From NCBI RefSeq assembly GCF_015694525.1, contig NZ_JADQDM010000001.1:124001-188000 (forward strand): a stretch of DNA of 64,000 bases, read 5' to 3'. This stretch comes from Hymenobacter ruricola (GTDB taxonomy: Bacteria > Bacteroidota > Bacteroidia > Cytophagales > Hymenobacteraceae). A model generated the notes under the pieces. That model did no database searches and was not told where the DNA came from. It saw only the letters and a program-made list of their open reading frames with translations. The position numbers were made by a program, and so were the translations under genes. Positions 43,118-50,943 of the stretch are shown piece by piece. The stretch's first letter is position 1, and the number at the start of each line of letters is the position of its first letter.

Positions 43118-43465
43118 CTACCGGCTGATGCGCAGCCGCTCGTGCTGAAACACCGCGAAGCGGCCCGGCAATTCGGCGGCGTGCTGCTCCAGAATCAGGC
43201 GCACCACGGTGGCCCGCTCGGGCCCGGTAGCTTCGTCCAGGCGCAACAGCAGAATGCCGTGGTGCGGGCGCAACTCCTTAAAGATTAAATCGCCAAAATC
43301 CTTGTCCATGGTAACAACGATGGCCGTTTGCCGGGCCGCCAGGGCCAGCACTTCCACGTCGGGCAGGTGCGGGTCGAGGTCGCGCACGGCCGTGGTTTCG
43401 TGGCCCAGTTTCCGCAGCAGTTTTTCGACGCTGGTACCCACGCCCGCATCTACCACAAACCGCAC
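43118..43465 (-). CDS. DUF5615 PIN-like protein (putative VapC45-type toxin)
   Basis: A 115-residue PIN-like protein of the DUF5615 (Mut7-C/VapC45-like) type, probably a ribonuclease toxin. It starts with GTG at 43465. The N-terminal strand FVVDAG carries the first acidic residue (D6), where family members usually show 'DEN', so the second acid is an alanine here. A helix 'EKLLRKLGHETTAVRDLD' and 'PDVEVLALAARQTAIVVTMDKDFGDL' follow, with the conserved TxDxDFgdL motif. The end 'HGILLLRLDEATGPERATVVRLIL' is characteristic. It begins 3 bases after the DUF433 stop, so the two genes are translationally coupled, the usual order being antitoxin first. Confidence 0.85.
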   Translation of the reverse strand: MRFVVDAGVGTSVEKLLRKLGHETTAVRDLDPHLPDVEVLALAARQTAIVVTMDKDFGDLIFKELRPHHGILLLRLDEATGPERATVVRLILEQHAAELPGRFAVFQHERLRISR

Positions 43466-43468
43466 GGG

Positions 43469-43711
43469 CTAGGCGCTGAAGCGGTACACGCGCTGTTCGC
43501 CCACCACGTTGGCGGCGTAGAGCAGCACGCTTTGAAAGTCTTCGGGCTCCAGTTCGGGGTATTCCTGCATCAACTCGGCAGCCGTTTGGCCCGCCGCCAT
43601 GGCTTTCAGCAGCTGCTGCACCGAAATGCGCAGCCCGCGCACGGTGGGCTTGCCGGCCAGCACATGTGGGTCGACGGTGATGCGGGCGAGAAGCGAATCA
43701 GTGGCTTGCAT
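43469..43711 (-). CDS. DUF433 protein (putative VapB45-type antitoxin)
   Basis: An 80-residue protein, started at ATG 43711. It has the complete DUF433 core 'RITVDPHVLAGKPTVRGLRISVQQLLKAMAAGQTAAELMQEYPELEPEDFQSVLLYAA' in order: the 'GKPxIxGTRI' style segment followed by a helix-turn-helix (residues 25-55). DUF433 proteins are known as antitoxins of the VapBC45-like pairs with DUF5615. It is the first gene of a two-gene operon with the PIN-like protein; the promoter must be in the 60 bases between its start and the right copy of the 90-bp repeat. Confidence 0.88.
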   Translation of the reverse strand: MQATDSLLARITVDPHVLAGKPTVRGLRISVQQLLKAMAAGQTAAELMQEYPELEPEDFQSVLLYAANVVGEQRVYRFSA

Positions 43712-43774
43712 ACGGCAAGATACGCAAAAAGCGTCCGTTAGGAAACCCAACGGGCACTTTTGCACAAGGCCCTT

Positions 43775-43864
43775 GGCCTACTTCGCCGCCTTGCCCGCGT
43801 CGGGCTTGAGCGTGCGGCCCAGCCAGTCGAAAAACACGCGCTGCCAGAGCACGGCGTTCTGCGG
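43775..43864. repeat. Right copy of the 90-bp direct repeat
   Basis: Identical to 43001-43090. This copy is the true 3' end of the S9 peptidase gene (stop at 43778-43780 on the minus strand). Together the two copies bracket 684 bases that hold only the toxin-antitoxin-like pair. Confidence 0.95.
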
Positions 43865-45841
43865 CTTCAGCACCCAGTGGCCTTCGTTGGGCAGGTACAG
43901 AAAGCGGCTGGGGATGCCCCGCATCTGGGCCGAGCCGAATGCCTCCATGCCCTGGCTTTCGGGCACGCGGAAGTCTTTGCCGCCGTGGATGACGAGGATG
44001 GGCGCGTCCCACTTGCCCACGAAGTTGATGGGGTTGAATTCCTGGTAGGAGCGGTGCTGGGGCACGTTCCAGGGCGCGCCGCCGAGGTCGTGGTTCACGA
44101 AAAACATCTCCTCCGTGGTGGTGTAGAAGCTGTTCAGGTCGAACATGCCGTCGTGCGAGATGAACGTTTTGAAGCGCCCTTCGTGGTGGCCGGCCAGGAA
44201 ATACACCGAGTAGCCGCCGTAGCTGGCCCCCACGCAGCCACGCCGGTCCTTGTCCACGTAGGGCTCCTCCGAAATCTTGTCGATGGCCGAGAGGTAGTCG
44301 CGGATGGGCTGCCCGCCGAAGTCGCCCGAAATGGCGTCGTTCCATTCGCGGCCGAAGCCGGGCAGGCCGCGCCGGTTGGGTGCTACCACGATGTAGCCGT
44401 TGGCCGCCATCAGCTGGAAATTCCAGCGGTAGCTCTGGCTTTGGGTGATGGGGCTTTGCGGGCCGCCCTGGCAGTAGAGCAGGGCAGGGTACTTCTTGGC
44501 AGGGTCGAAATCGGGCGGGTAAATCACGAACACCTGCATCTGCTTGTTGTCGGTGGTGGTCACGCGGCGGTCTTCCACCTTGCCCAGCCGGATGCCGGCC
44601 AGCTCTTCCTTGTTGATGGCGGTGAGGAGCGTTTCCTTGCCGGTTTTCAGGTCCAGTCGCACGATGTCGGCAAAGGCCGAAAGGGTGGTGCGGTTGGCCA
44701 CCGCCTGGTCCTTTCCCACCAGCTCAAACGAGTTATAATTCTGTGCGCCCGTCGTCAGCTGGCGGATTTTGCCACCCTTGCTCGGCAGCGAATACAGCTG
44801 CTCGGTGCCGGCCACCACGGCCATGAAGTAGATGGTTTTGCCGTCGGCGCTCCAGCGCATGTTGCCGGCGCTCAGCTCCGAGCCTTTGGTGATGTCGACG
44901 CGCTTTTTGGTGGCGAAATCATACACCACGATGCCGTTGCGGTCGCTCTCGAAGCCGGGGGTGGCCATGCTCAGCCACGCCACCTGCTGGCCGTTGGGCG
45001 AAAAGGCGGGCTCGGTGTCGTAGCCGCCCAGGCCCTCGCTCAGGTTCACGGTTTGGGCGTTGTGGATGTCGTAGAGGTAAATGTCGGAGTTGGTGCTCAC
45101 GGCTTCGGCCTTGCCCGTGAGCTTGCGGCTGGTGTAGGCAATGCGGTAGCCGTCGGGCGCGAAGGCCAGCTGCTCGGCGCCGCCGTCGGGCATCAGCGGC
45201 GAGTCGAATTTCTCGCCGGGCATCAGGTCCTTGCCGTAGCCCTCGGGCCGGCCGTCGGCGTTCAGCGGCTGGAAGAAGACGTGGCTGGCCTGGTGGTCGT
45301 CCCACACGTTCCAGTGGCGGTAGTTCAGGTCGTCGATGATTTTGGCGTCGGCCTTGGGCAGGTCCGGAAACAGGTCCAGCGTGGTGGGCGTCACCTTCAC
45401 GTCCTGCGTGTACAGGATGAAATTGGCTTTGGGCGCGTATTTCAGGTTGCTCAGGCCCTGGTCGGGGAAGTCGCTGAGCTTGGTTTTGCCGGTGCCGTCG
45501 GCGTTCATCACGTAAAGCTGTTCGGTGCCGCTTTCGCCCGAAAGGAAGGTAAGCTTGCCGTCGGGCCGCCAGTTCAGGGTGTTTTCCGAGCCGGGCGTGT
45601 CGGTGAGCTTGCGGGCGGGCCCGCCGGCCACGGGCACGGTCCAGATGTCGGTGTTGCCCTTGTTTTCGGCCAGACTGTACTTCGTGACGGTGTAGGCCAC
45701 GGTTTTGCCATCAGGCGACACCTGCATTTCGCCCAGGCGGCCCAATTGCCAGAGCTTTTCGGGGGTGAGGACGGCGGTGGCGGTTTGGGCGGCGCCCACC
45801 AGCGGCAGCAGCGCCAGCGCCGCGGGAAAGAACTTTTTCAT
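43778..45841 (-). CDS. S9 family peptidase (dipeptidyl/acylaminoacyl-peptidase type), exported
   Basis: A 687-residue periplasmic serine peptidase. The signal peptide is about residues 1-22 (ending GAAQTATA). A beta-propeller of WD40/TolB-like repeats ('MQVSPDGKTVAYTVTKY', 'LNWRPDGKLTFLS', 'YAPKANFILYTQDV', 'LAFAPDGYRIAYTSRK', 'MRWSADGKTIYFMA') spans about 40-430. The alpha/beta hydrolase domain covers about 430-680, with the nucleophile elbow VGASYGGYS (Ser near 540), the Asp in HGGKDFRVP and the His in PNEGHWV. Classical members have GGSYGG; GASYGG is a tolerated variant. It removes dipeptides or acyl-amino acids from peptides. Its 3' 90 bases are duplicated downstream beyond the toxin-antitoxin pair. 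It is divergent from the methyltransferase gene. Confidence 0.93.
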   Translation of the reverse strand: MKKFFPAALALLPLVGAAQTATAVLTPEKLWQLGRLGEMQVSPDGKTVAYTVTKYSLAENKGNTDIWTVPVAGGPARKLTDTPGSENTLNWRPDGKLTFLSGESGTEQLYVMNADGTGKTKLSDFPDQGLSNLKYAPKANFILYTQDVKVTPTTLDLFPDLPKADAKIIDDLNYRHWNVWDDHQASHVFFQPLNADGRPEGYGKDLMPGEKFDSPLMPDGGAEQLAFAPDGYRIAYTSRKLTGKAEAVSTNSDIYLYDIHNAQTVNLSEGLGGYDTEPAFSPNGQQVAWLSMATPGFESDRNGIVVYDFATKKRVDITKGSELSAGNMRWSADGKTIYFMAVVAGTEQLYSLPSKGGKIRQLTTGAQNYNSFELVGKDQAVANRTTLSAFADIVRLDLKTGKETLLTAINKEELAGIRLGKVEDRRVTTTDNKQMQVFVIYPPDFDPAKKYPALLYCQGGPQSPITQSQSYRWNFQLMAANGYIVVAPNRRGLPGFGREWNDAISGDFGGQPIRDYLSAIDKISEEPYVDKDRRGCVGASYGGYSVYFLAGHHEGRFKTFISHDGMFDLNSFYTTTEEMFFVNHDLGGAPWNVPQHRSYQEFNPINFVGKWDAPILVIHGGKDFRVPESQGMEAFGSAQMRGIPSRFLYLPNEGHWVLKPQNAVLWQRVFFDWLGRTLKPDAGKAAK

Positions 45842-45962
45842 TGCCAGAAAAAAATAGGAAGCCCCAAGGTACTGCCAGGCACGAAACCGCTGCCGAGCTG
45901 TAGTACATAGGTTGTTTTATATATTAGCTGCGTCAATGTCTTTCCCATTGCCCTTGCCGCCC

Positions 45963-46670
45963 ATGAAACCGCTGTTTTCAGCTTTCGCCGTGCTGCTGGT
46001 GCTGGCAGCTGGCCCGGCCCGCGCCCAGCAGCCGGTTCCGGCCACCGGCATCCAGCCCGTGGCGCCCAGCCACGACGCGGAGCTCGCCAAAGAGCGCCAG
46101 CGCTGGAACCGCGCCCTCACCGACTCCGTCGTTCGGGCGCGCATCCTCAACGCCAACCCCAACACCTTGCTGGTGGAAACCGTGAAAGGCCGCCGGCCCG
46201 GCACCGCCCTCGACGTGGGCATGGGCGAGGGCCGCAACGCCATCTACCTGGCCCAGCAGGGCTGGCAAGTCACCGGCGTCGACATCGCCGACCAGGCCCT
46301 GGCCTACGCCCAGGCCCGCGCCAAAGAGCAGAAAGTAAAAATCACGACCGTGGAGCAGGACGCGGAAAGATTCGATTGGGGCACCAACAAATGGGACCTC
46401 ATCCTGATGTGCTACGCTGGCGGGCGGGAGTTTCCGGCCCGCGTGTTTGAAGCCCTCAAACCGGGCGGGCTGGTGGTGCTCGAAGCCTTCCACCACGACG
46501 CCGTGCAGCAGGCCCGCATCGACGAGGGCGTGGTGTTCAACACCGATGAACTGAAGCAGCTATACGCCGCCACGGGGCTCAAAATCGTGCGCTACGAGGA
46601 ACCGATGGGCATTGCCGATTTCAGCAAAAAACAAGTGCGCCTGGTGAAGCTGGTGGCCCGGAAACCGTGA
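45963..46670 (+). CDS. Class I SAM methyltransferase with a signal peptide
   Basis: A 235-residue protein. I use the ATG at 45963, where a hydrophobic start ending AGPARAQQ looks like a cleaved signal peptide; ATG 45936 would add 9 residues. The mature part is a class I methyltransferase: motif I 'TALDVGMGEGRNAIYLAQQG' (about 80-98), 'VTGVDIADQALAYAQARA' with the acidic SAM-ribose contact, 'DLILMCY' and 'ALKPGGLVVLEAFHHD'. The DxGxGEGRNA wording resembles TehB-like tellurite-resistance/thiopurine-type enzymes. A secreted SAM-dependent enzyme has no cofactor supply in the periplasm, so either the leader is a membrane anchor, the start is misjudged, or the protein is periplasmic with an unknown role. 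Confidence 0.8.
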   Translation: MKPLFSAFAVLLVLAAGPARAQQPVPATGIQPVAPSHDAELAKERQRWNRALTDSVVRARILNANPNTLLVETVKGRRPGTALDVGMGEGRNAIYLAQQGWQVTGVDIADQALAYAQARAKEQKVKITTVEQDAERFDWGTNKWDLILMCYAGGREFPARVFEALKPGGLVVLEAFHHDAVQQARIDEGVVFNTDELKQLYAATGLKIVRYEEPMGIADFSKKQVRLVKLVARKP

Positions 46671-46714
46671 GGCTGCCAGTTGCCAATAATACACCGTTAA
46701 TTAAAAAGGAGCTT

Positions 46715-46810
46715 ATGAAAATCCGCCTGTTTTCGTGTGTGGCGCTGGGCGCGCTACTGGGCGCCACCCTGGTCTTATTGGCTTCTTCAGCGAAGGCCCA
46801 GAAGCCCTGA
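46715..46810 (+). CDS. 31-residue signal-peptide-like small protein
   Basis: A short open frame, 32 codons with the stop, has a good Shine-Dalgarno site (AAAAAGGAG, 5 bases upstream), rare in Bacteroidota. It encodes a positively charged start (MKIRLF), a hydrophobic core and a Ser-Ser-Ala-Lys-Ala-Gln signal-peptidase-like end, then stops two residues later (KP). It looks like the leader of a lost secreted protein, or a genuine membrane micropeptide. It precedes a terminator hairpin. Confidence 0.5.
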   Translation: MKIRLFSCVALGALLGATLVLLASSAKAQKP

Positions 46811-46836
46811 GCGAGTTGCAGGGCAAGACCGCCAAA

Positions 46837-46873
46837 AAAGAAGCCCTTCCAATCAAATTGGAGGGGCTTCTTT
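46837..46873. terminator. Bidirectional terminator
   Basis: Hairpin with arms AAAGAAGCCCTTCC and GGAGGGGCTTCTTT around AATCAAATT. It lies between the 31-codon frame (plus) and the small protein gene at 46919 (minus). Confidence 0.85.
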
Positions 46874-46918
46874 CTGTGGGTCAACAGCCACTTGCTAGCG
46901 CATAAGCGCAAGGAAGAA

Positions 46919-47107
46919 TCATTTGCTGTCCTTTTTACGGCCCGAGCCGCCGGGTTGTTTCCCGCCGCCGTCATTTTTATTCACCGTGGCCCAGGCGCGG
47001 GCTTCGGCTTCGTCTTTCGGAACGCCTCGGTTCTCGTAGCCTTCTTCGATGTGCTCGGCCTGGCGCTTCTGCTTGTCGGTGTACTTCGACTTTTCTCCCT
47101 GGGGCAT
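46919..47107 (-). CDS. Small hydrophilic 'plasmid stabilization'-like protein
   Basis: A 62-residue basic, Gly/Lys-rich soluble protein: 'MPQGEKSKYTDKQKRQAEHIEEGYENRG', 'PKDEAEARAWATVNKNDGGGKQ' and a Gly-Ser-Lys tail. I recall near-identical short proteins in many Proteobacteria and Bacteroidota annotated as plasmid stabilization protein, without experimental basis. The conserved 'YTDKQKRQAEHIEEGYExRGV' and 'AWATVNKxxGGG' parts leave no doubt about the family. Role unknown, likely stress-related. Confidence 0.8.
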   Translation of the reverse strand: MPQGEKSKYTDKQKRQAEHIEEGYENRGVPKDEAEARAWATVNKNDGGGKQPGGSGRKKDSK

Positions 47108-47244
47108 GGCAGTGGGTGGTTAAAGTGGAAAGGAAGTGACCCGGGGCGTCCGGGCCACCGTATTTTTACGCTCGGGGCGGGGGAGGAGTTAGGTCGAGCT
47201 TACTATCTTCGTGCCCGGTTCCTGGCCGTTTTTCTTCGTAATTC

Positions 47245-47499
47245 ATGCGCCACGTCGCCGACATTCCGCACCCCGCCGTCAAAATCACGCTGCTGGCCTG
47301 GAACGGCAAGTTTCTGCTGAAGCTGGAGCAGGGCAATCTGGAGCAAACCTACAAAGTGGCCGAACTGGACCTGCTCACCGGCACCGACGCCGAAGCCCGC
47401 GAACTGCTTGACGACGAGTTTCTGGCCGCCGCCATTGCCCGTTTCCACGCCATGCGCGCCGACCTGCAGGCTGCCTTCGACCGCCACGAACTGCGCTAA
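47245..47499 (+). CDS. Small conserved protein of unknown function
   Basis: An 84-residue soluble protein. It has no signal peptide. 'VKITLLAWNGKFLLKLEQGNLEQTYKV' looks like two strands, and the rest ('ELLDDEFLAAAIARFHAMRADLQAAF') helical. I recognise no family by motif. It starts at ATG 47245 and lies 27 bases before the coiled-coil protein gene, with which it could be co-transcribed. Confidence 0.6.
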   Translation: MRHVADIPHPAVKITLLAWNGKFLLKLEQGNLEQTYKVAELDLLTGTDAEARELLDDEFLAAAIARFHAMRADLQAAFDRHELR

Positions 47500-47526
47500 C
47501 TTCGCGGCATCCCACTTCCTTTTTCT

Positions 47527-48255
47527 ATGCAAAAATTCTATTTCTTCCTGCTGCTCCTGGCCGGCTGGCTGGCCCCGGCCCTGGCCTCGGCCCAGCTCTA
47601 CGACGTGCGCCCCGGCGAGGTGAACTACAACAAAAAGCCCCGCCCCGCCCTCAAGGTGCAGGTAGACGGCAAGGCCACCGACGTGCGCGAGTACCTGCAG
47701 GACTGGATGAAGAGCAGCTACAACGTGAAATTCAAAGCCGGCGGCGTGCTGGGCATGGGCAAAAACGACGTGCTGATGGCCAAGCAAACCCCCGCCAGCA
47801 CCATTTCGGGCAAGCTCGTGGACCTCTACGCCACCGTCATCGCGCCGTCGGATTCGGTGTCGGAAGTGTCCTTTTTCGGCGGTTTCGACGACCATACCTT
47901 CTTCGATGCCGACAACACCAAAGCGGAGTACAACGCCCTGCGCGCCATCGCCCAGAACTTTGCCGGCGCCGCCCGCCTCAAGGCCTACCGCGACATGATT
48001 GCCGAAGCCGAGAAGAAGCTTAAGGCCGTGGAAAAGGAAAAAGAGCGCCTCGAAAAAGAGCAGGCCTACCTGAAAACCAACACCGAATCCAACCTGGCGC
48101 GCATTGAGGAGCTGAAGCGCAAGAACGCCGAAAACCTGCTCCAGTCCCGCACCGACTCGGCTTCGCAAACCAAAAACCGGCTGCTGCTCGACGAGAGCCG
48201 CCTGCGCCTGCAGCGCCGCCGCGACCGCCTCTCCGCCCTCGACCGCAAAAACTAG
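47527..48255 (+). CDS. Exported protein with C-terminal coiled coil
   Basis: A 242-residue exported protein with a signal peptide (about 1-22, ending ALASA). The N-terminal part (25-155) is mixed alpha/beta ('LKVQVDGKATDVREYLQDWMKSSYNVKF', 'LYATVIAPSDSVSEVSFFGGFDD'), the C-terminal 85 residues a highly charged coiled coil (Lys/Glu/Arg, from about 158). I recognise no family. It sits between an 84-residue unknown protein and the SHOCT-like protein. Confidence 0.65.
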   Translation: MQKFYFFLLLLAGWLAPALASAQLYDVRPGEVNYNKKPRPALKVQVDGKATDVREYLQDWMKSSYNVKFKAGGVLGMGKNDVLMAKQTPASTISGKLVDLYATVIAPSDSVSEVSFFGGFDDHTFFDADNTKAEYNALRAIAQNFAGAARLKAYRDMIAEAEKKLKAVEKEKERLEKEQAYLKTNTESNLARIEELKRKNAENLLQSRTDSASQTKNRLLLDESRLRLQRRRDRLSALDRKN

Positions 48256-48280
48256 CCCCGCCGCGGTCCGTATTCAGGTC

Positions 48281-49000
48281 ATGGACAACCCCTCTTCGCC
48301 CCTCGACACGCTGCGTCAACTCAAAGAAATGCTCGACGCCGGGGCCCTCACGCCCGCCGAGTTTGAGGCCTTGAAAAAGCGGCTGCTGTTCCAGGAATCG
48401 GCCGCGGCACCCGCTGCTGCTCCAGATGCCGCGGTTCCAACGCCGCCCGCGGGCCCACCCGCCGCGCCGTCGGCACCGCAGTTCTTCACGCCTTCCTCCG
48501 AAGCGGCCCCCGCCGTCCCTGCACCTGAATACGTGGCGCCCGCGGTGCCTCGCGCATCCGAAACTGAGGCGCCCATTGTGCCGCCACTGCCGCCATTGGT
48601 TGCGTTTGTGTCCGCTTCGGACCCCACTCCCGAACCCGTTTCTGCTTTCGTCGCCGACGAATATCCCGAAGCCCAATCCCCGGCTCCCAAGAGCCCGTTG
48701 GCGCTCATTCTCACCATTGGCGGCGTGTTAGCGCTGTTGGCGGTGGTGCTGTACCTGTCGATGAACCGCCCGCCGTCGGAGCGCATTTCCAGCACCAGCC
48801 TCACGCCCGCCGATACCGTTGCCGCGCCCATCGAAACGGGCCCCCAGGCCGAGCAACTGCCCACTGTAGCCGCGCCCGAAACCATCCGCGTGGCGCCCAC
48901 CAACCCGGCCCCGGTGGTGCAGCCCCGCCCCGCGCCGGTTATGAGCGACTCGGTGGCTACCCCCGTCGCGGCGCCCTCCGATTCGGCGCTGAACCGCTAG
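48281..49000 (+). CDS. SHOCT-like membrane protein with Pro/Ala-rich linkers
   Basis: A 239-residue protein. The start 'PLDTLRQLKEMLDAGALTPAEFEALKKRLL' (about 7-36) is a SHOCT-type short C-terminal-like helix pair placed here at the N-terminus. A long Pro/Ala/Val linker follows, then a single membrane helix (about 146-166, 'PLALILTIGGVLALLAVVLYL') and a second disordered, Pro/Thr/Ala-rich tail. Its role is unknown; SHOCT domains are usually attached to membrane-associated proteins and mediate oligomerisation. It starts 25 bases after the preceding stop. Confidence 0.7.
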   Translation: MDNPSSPLDTLRQLKEMLDAGALTPAEFEALKKRLLFQESAAAPAAAPDAAVPTPPAGPPAAPSAPQFFTPSSEAAPAVPAPEYVAPAVPRASETEAPIVPPLPPLVAFVSASDPTPEPVSAFVADEYPEAQSPAPKSPLALILTIGGVLALLAVVLYLSMNRPPSERISSTSLTPADTVAAPIETGPQAEQLPTVAAPETIRVAPTNPAPVVQPRPAPVMSDSVATPVAAPSDSALNR

Positions 49001-49066
49001 GAACCTCAATTCCACGGCTGAGCTTATTGCAAATAAACTCAACGTGCTGGCTGAAAGGTCGTATGT

Positions 49067-49098
49067 AAAACCCCGGCTTCCTTGGCCGGGGTTTCTTT
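49067..49098 (+). terminator. Terminator close before the MRJP-like lipoprotein gene
   Basis: Arms AAACCCCGGC and GCCGGGGTTT around TTCCTTG, followed by TCTTTTTT. It ends only 27 bases before the next ATG, which may make it an attenuator for that gene rather than just the end of the SHOCT transcript. Confidence 0.75.
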
Positions 49099-49125
49099 TT
49101 TCCTTTCCAGCCCAACCGTTTTTTC

Positions 49126-50307
49126 ATGAAGCTTTTTCGTTTCTACTCGCTGAGTTTGTCGGCGGCTTTGGCCACGGCTTCGCTGGCCGGCTGCTCTTCG
49201 CCCAACGGCACCTCTGGCACCGCCGCCACTACCGGAGCCGCCTCTGACACCACCGCCAATGCCGCCGCGGTGCCAGCGAACTCGCCGCTGCAAGTCGTGG
49301 CCGAGTTCAACGACCCGCAGATGGTGGGCGTGGCCGTGGCGCCCGGCGGGGAGGTGTTCGCCTGCTTTCCGCGCTGGGACTGGAACCCGTCCTATCCCAT
49401 CGCCAAAGTGGGCCCCAACAACACCCTCACGCCGTATCCCAACGCTAGCTGGTGCATGTGGAACGACTCGGTAAAATCCGAGCCGCTCAAGCACTGGATT
49501 TGCCCCCAAAGCGTGTTTGCCGATAAGTCCGGCATGGTCTGGGTGCTCGACCCGGCCTCGCCCGGCCTGAAATTCACCGTGGCCGGCGGCCCCAAACTGG
49601 TCAAAACCGACCCCAAAACCGGCCAGGTGCTGCTCACCATTCCCTTCCCGGAGAGCGTGGCCCCGCGCAAGTCTTACCTCAACGACGTGCGCATCGACCT
49701 GCAGAACAACTACGCCTACATCACCGAATCGGGCCTGGGCGCGCTGGTGGTGGTCGATTTGAAGACCCTGAAATCCCGCCGCCTGCTCGACCAGCACCCT
49801 TCCACCAAAGCCGTGAAAGGCTTGGTCATCAAAGCCGAAGGCCATCCCATGATTGACCTGGAAGGCAAGCCCGCCCGGTTCAACGCCGACGGCATCGCCT
49901 TGAGCACCGACAATACCTACCTCTACTACTGCCCGCTCACCGGCCACACGCTCTACCGCATCAAAACCGCCGCCTTGCGCGACCCGGCCCTGACGGAAGC
50001 CCAGCTTGGCCAGCAGGTAGAAACCGTGGGCGAAATTCCCGGCACCGACGGCCTGGAAATCGACGCGGCCAACAACGTCTACCTCACTTCCTTCGAGCAA
50101 AGCGCGCTGCTGCGCCGCACGCCCGATGGCAAAATAGAAACCCTGGTAAAGGACCCGCGCCTGCAATGGCCCGATACCTATAGCTTCGGCGCCGACGGCA
50201 CCCTGTACGTGACCAACTCCGCCATCCACAAAACGCCCAACTGGAACAAGGGCGTGGGCCAGCACCGCCAGCCGTTCCGCATCTTCAAGATGGCACTGCC
50301 CAAATAG
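49126..50307 (+). CDS. MRJP/yellow-like (SMP-30-type) lipoprotein
   Basis: A 393-residue lipoprotein: signal with the lipobox LAGC (Cys about 23), then a Ser/Thr/Ala-rich spacer. The rest is a beta-propeller of the major royal jelly protein/yellow family: 'VVAEFNDPQMVGVAVAPGGEVFACFPRWD', 'VQVLDPASPGLKF' and 'LNDVRIDLQNNYAYITESGLGALVVVDL', then 'ADGIALSTDNTYLYYCPLTGHTLYRI' and 'GLEIDAANNVYLTS' (in order, about 50-385). Insect yellow proteins and bacterial relatives are thought to bind or process catechol-type compounds or sugars. No catalytic residue can be named. It ends at a strong terminator. Confidence 0.85.
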   Translation: MKLFRFYSLSLSAALATASLAGCSSPNGTSGTAATTGAASDTTANAAAVPANSPLQVVAEFNDPQMVGVAVAPGGEVFACFPRWDWNPSYPIAKVGPNNTLTPYPNASWCMWNDSVKSEPLKHWICPQSVFADKSGMVWVLDPASPGLKFTVAGGPKLVKTDPKTGQVLLTIPFPESVAPRKSYLNDVRIDLQNNYAYITESGLGALVVVDLKTLKSRRLLDQHPSTKAVKGLVIKAEGHPMIDLEGKPARFNADGIALSTDNTYLYYCPLTGHTLYRIKTAALRDPALTEAQLGQQVETVGEIPGTDGLEIDAANNVYLTSFEQSALLRRTPDGKIETLVKDPRLQWPDTYSFGADGTLYVTNSAIHKTPNWNKGVGQHRQPFRIFKMALPK

Positions 50308-50330
50308 TTGCCAAGGCATAGCCAATGCCC

Positions 50331-50370
50331 AAAAAAAGAAAGCCCCACCGGTTTTGGTGGGGCTTTCTTT
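50331..50370 (+). terminator. Terminator after the MRJP-like gene
   Basis: Arms AAAGAAAGCCCCACC and GGTGGGGCTTTCTTT around GGTTTT, with an A run in front and ATTATA behind. Confidence 0.92.
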
Positions 50371-50409
50371 ATTATAGCGTAAAAGCCTGTAAAGACGGCT
50401 GATGCTTAA

Positions 50410-50943
50410 TCAACGCATGGCTACTTTTTGAATCTTGACGCCCTTGGTGCAAAGGTCGAGCTTCTCGCTCGGGTGGGCCAGAATATCCATGCAGTGCCGG
50501 TGCCGGCGGTTCATGGTATCGTGGATGGTGTAAACGCCGTCGAGTTTGGGCGAAATGCCGCGCACCCGCACCTTGTCCCCAAAATCAAACTTGCCGCCCC
50601 AGGGCTTCAGCAAATCCCGCGAAAGGGCCATCCAGCGCTTTTTGGTGCCGTAGTGGCGCCTGATGTGGGAGTTGTCGGCCGTAACGAAGGGCTCGCTGTC
50701 GGTCTGGCCCGGCACGGCCTCATATACGGTGGCCGTCACTGTGTAAGTGAGGCTGCGGGCCACTAAGGTCTTCGACTTTTTGGCCTTCGCAACGGCGGGG
50801 CGGCGGGCTATGCCGCGCGACGAAAGGAACGCGCGCATGCCGGTGGCAGTGGTGTTGGGCGCGGAACTGACGGAATTAAAAAGCGGCGCTGCAAGCGTCG
50901 CAACTGCTAGAAATATATCTACGAATAGCCGTGCATTATACAT
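50410..50943 (-). CDS. Exported 3D-domain protein
   Basis: A 177-residue protein with an N-terminal hydrophobic segment (about 1-27), a Lys/Arg-rich linker (28-65) and a C-terminal double-psi beta barrel of the 3D type: 'TYTVTATVYEAVPGQTDSEPFVTADNS' (about 68-94), 'WMALSRDLLKPWGGKFDFGDKVRVRG' and 'DGVYTIHDTMNRRHRHCMDILA'. This is the order of strands and the conserved acidic residues of the domain seen in lytic transglycosylases (MltA) and YuiC/YocH-type proteins, which act on peptidoglycan. The membrane segment would place the domain in the periplasm. It is divergent from the sucA gene. Confidence 0.8.
   Translation of the reverse strand: MYNARLFVDIFLAVATLAAPLFNSVSSAPNTTATGMRAFLSSRGIARRPAVAKAKKSKTLVARSLTYTVTATVYEAVPGQTDSEPFVTADNSHIRRHYGTKKRWMALSRDLLKPWGGKFDFGDKVRVRGISPKLDGVYTIHDTMNRRHRHCMDILAHPSEKLDLCTKGVKIQKVAMR

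Noticed and set aside
43001..43864. Insertion sequence with target-site duplication
   Set aside because: The repeat is 90 bp, far longer than known target duplications, and there is no transposase. It corresponds to a gene 3' end.
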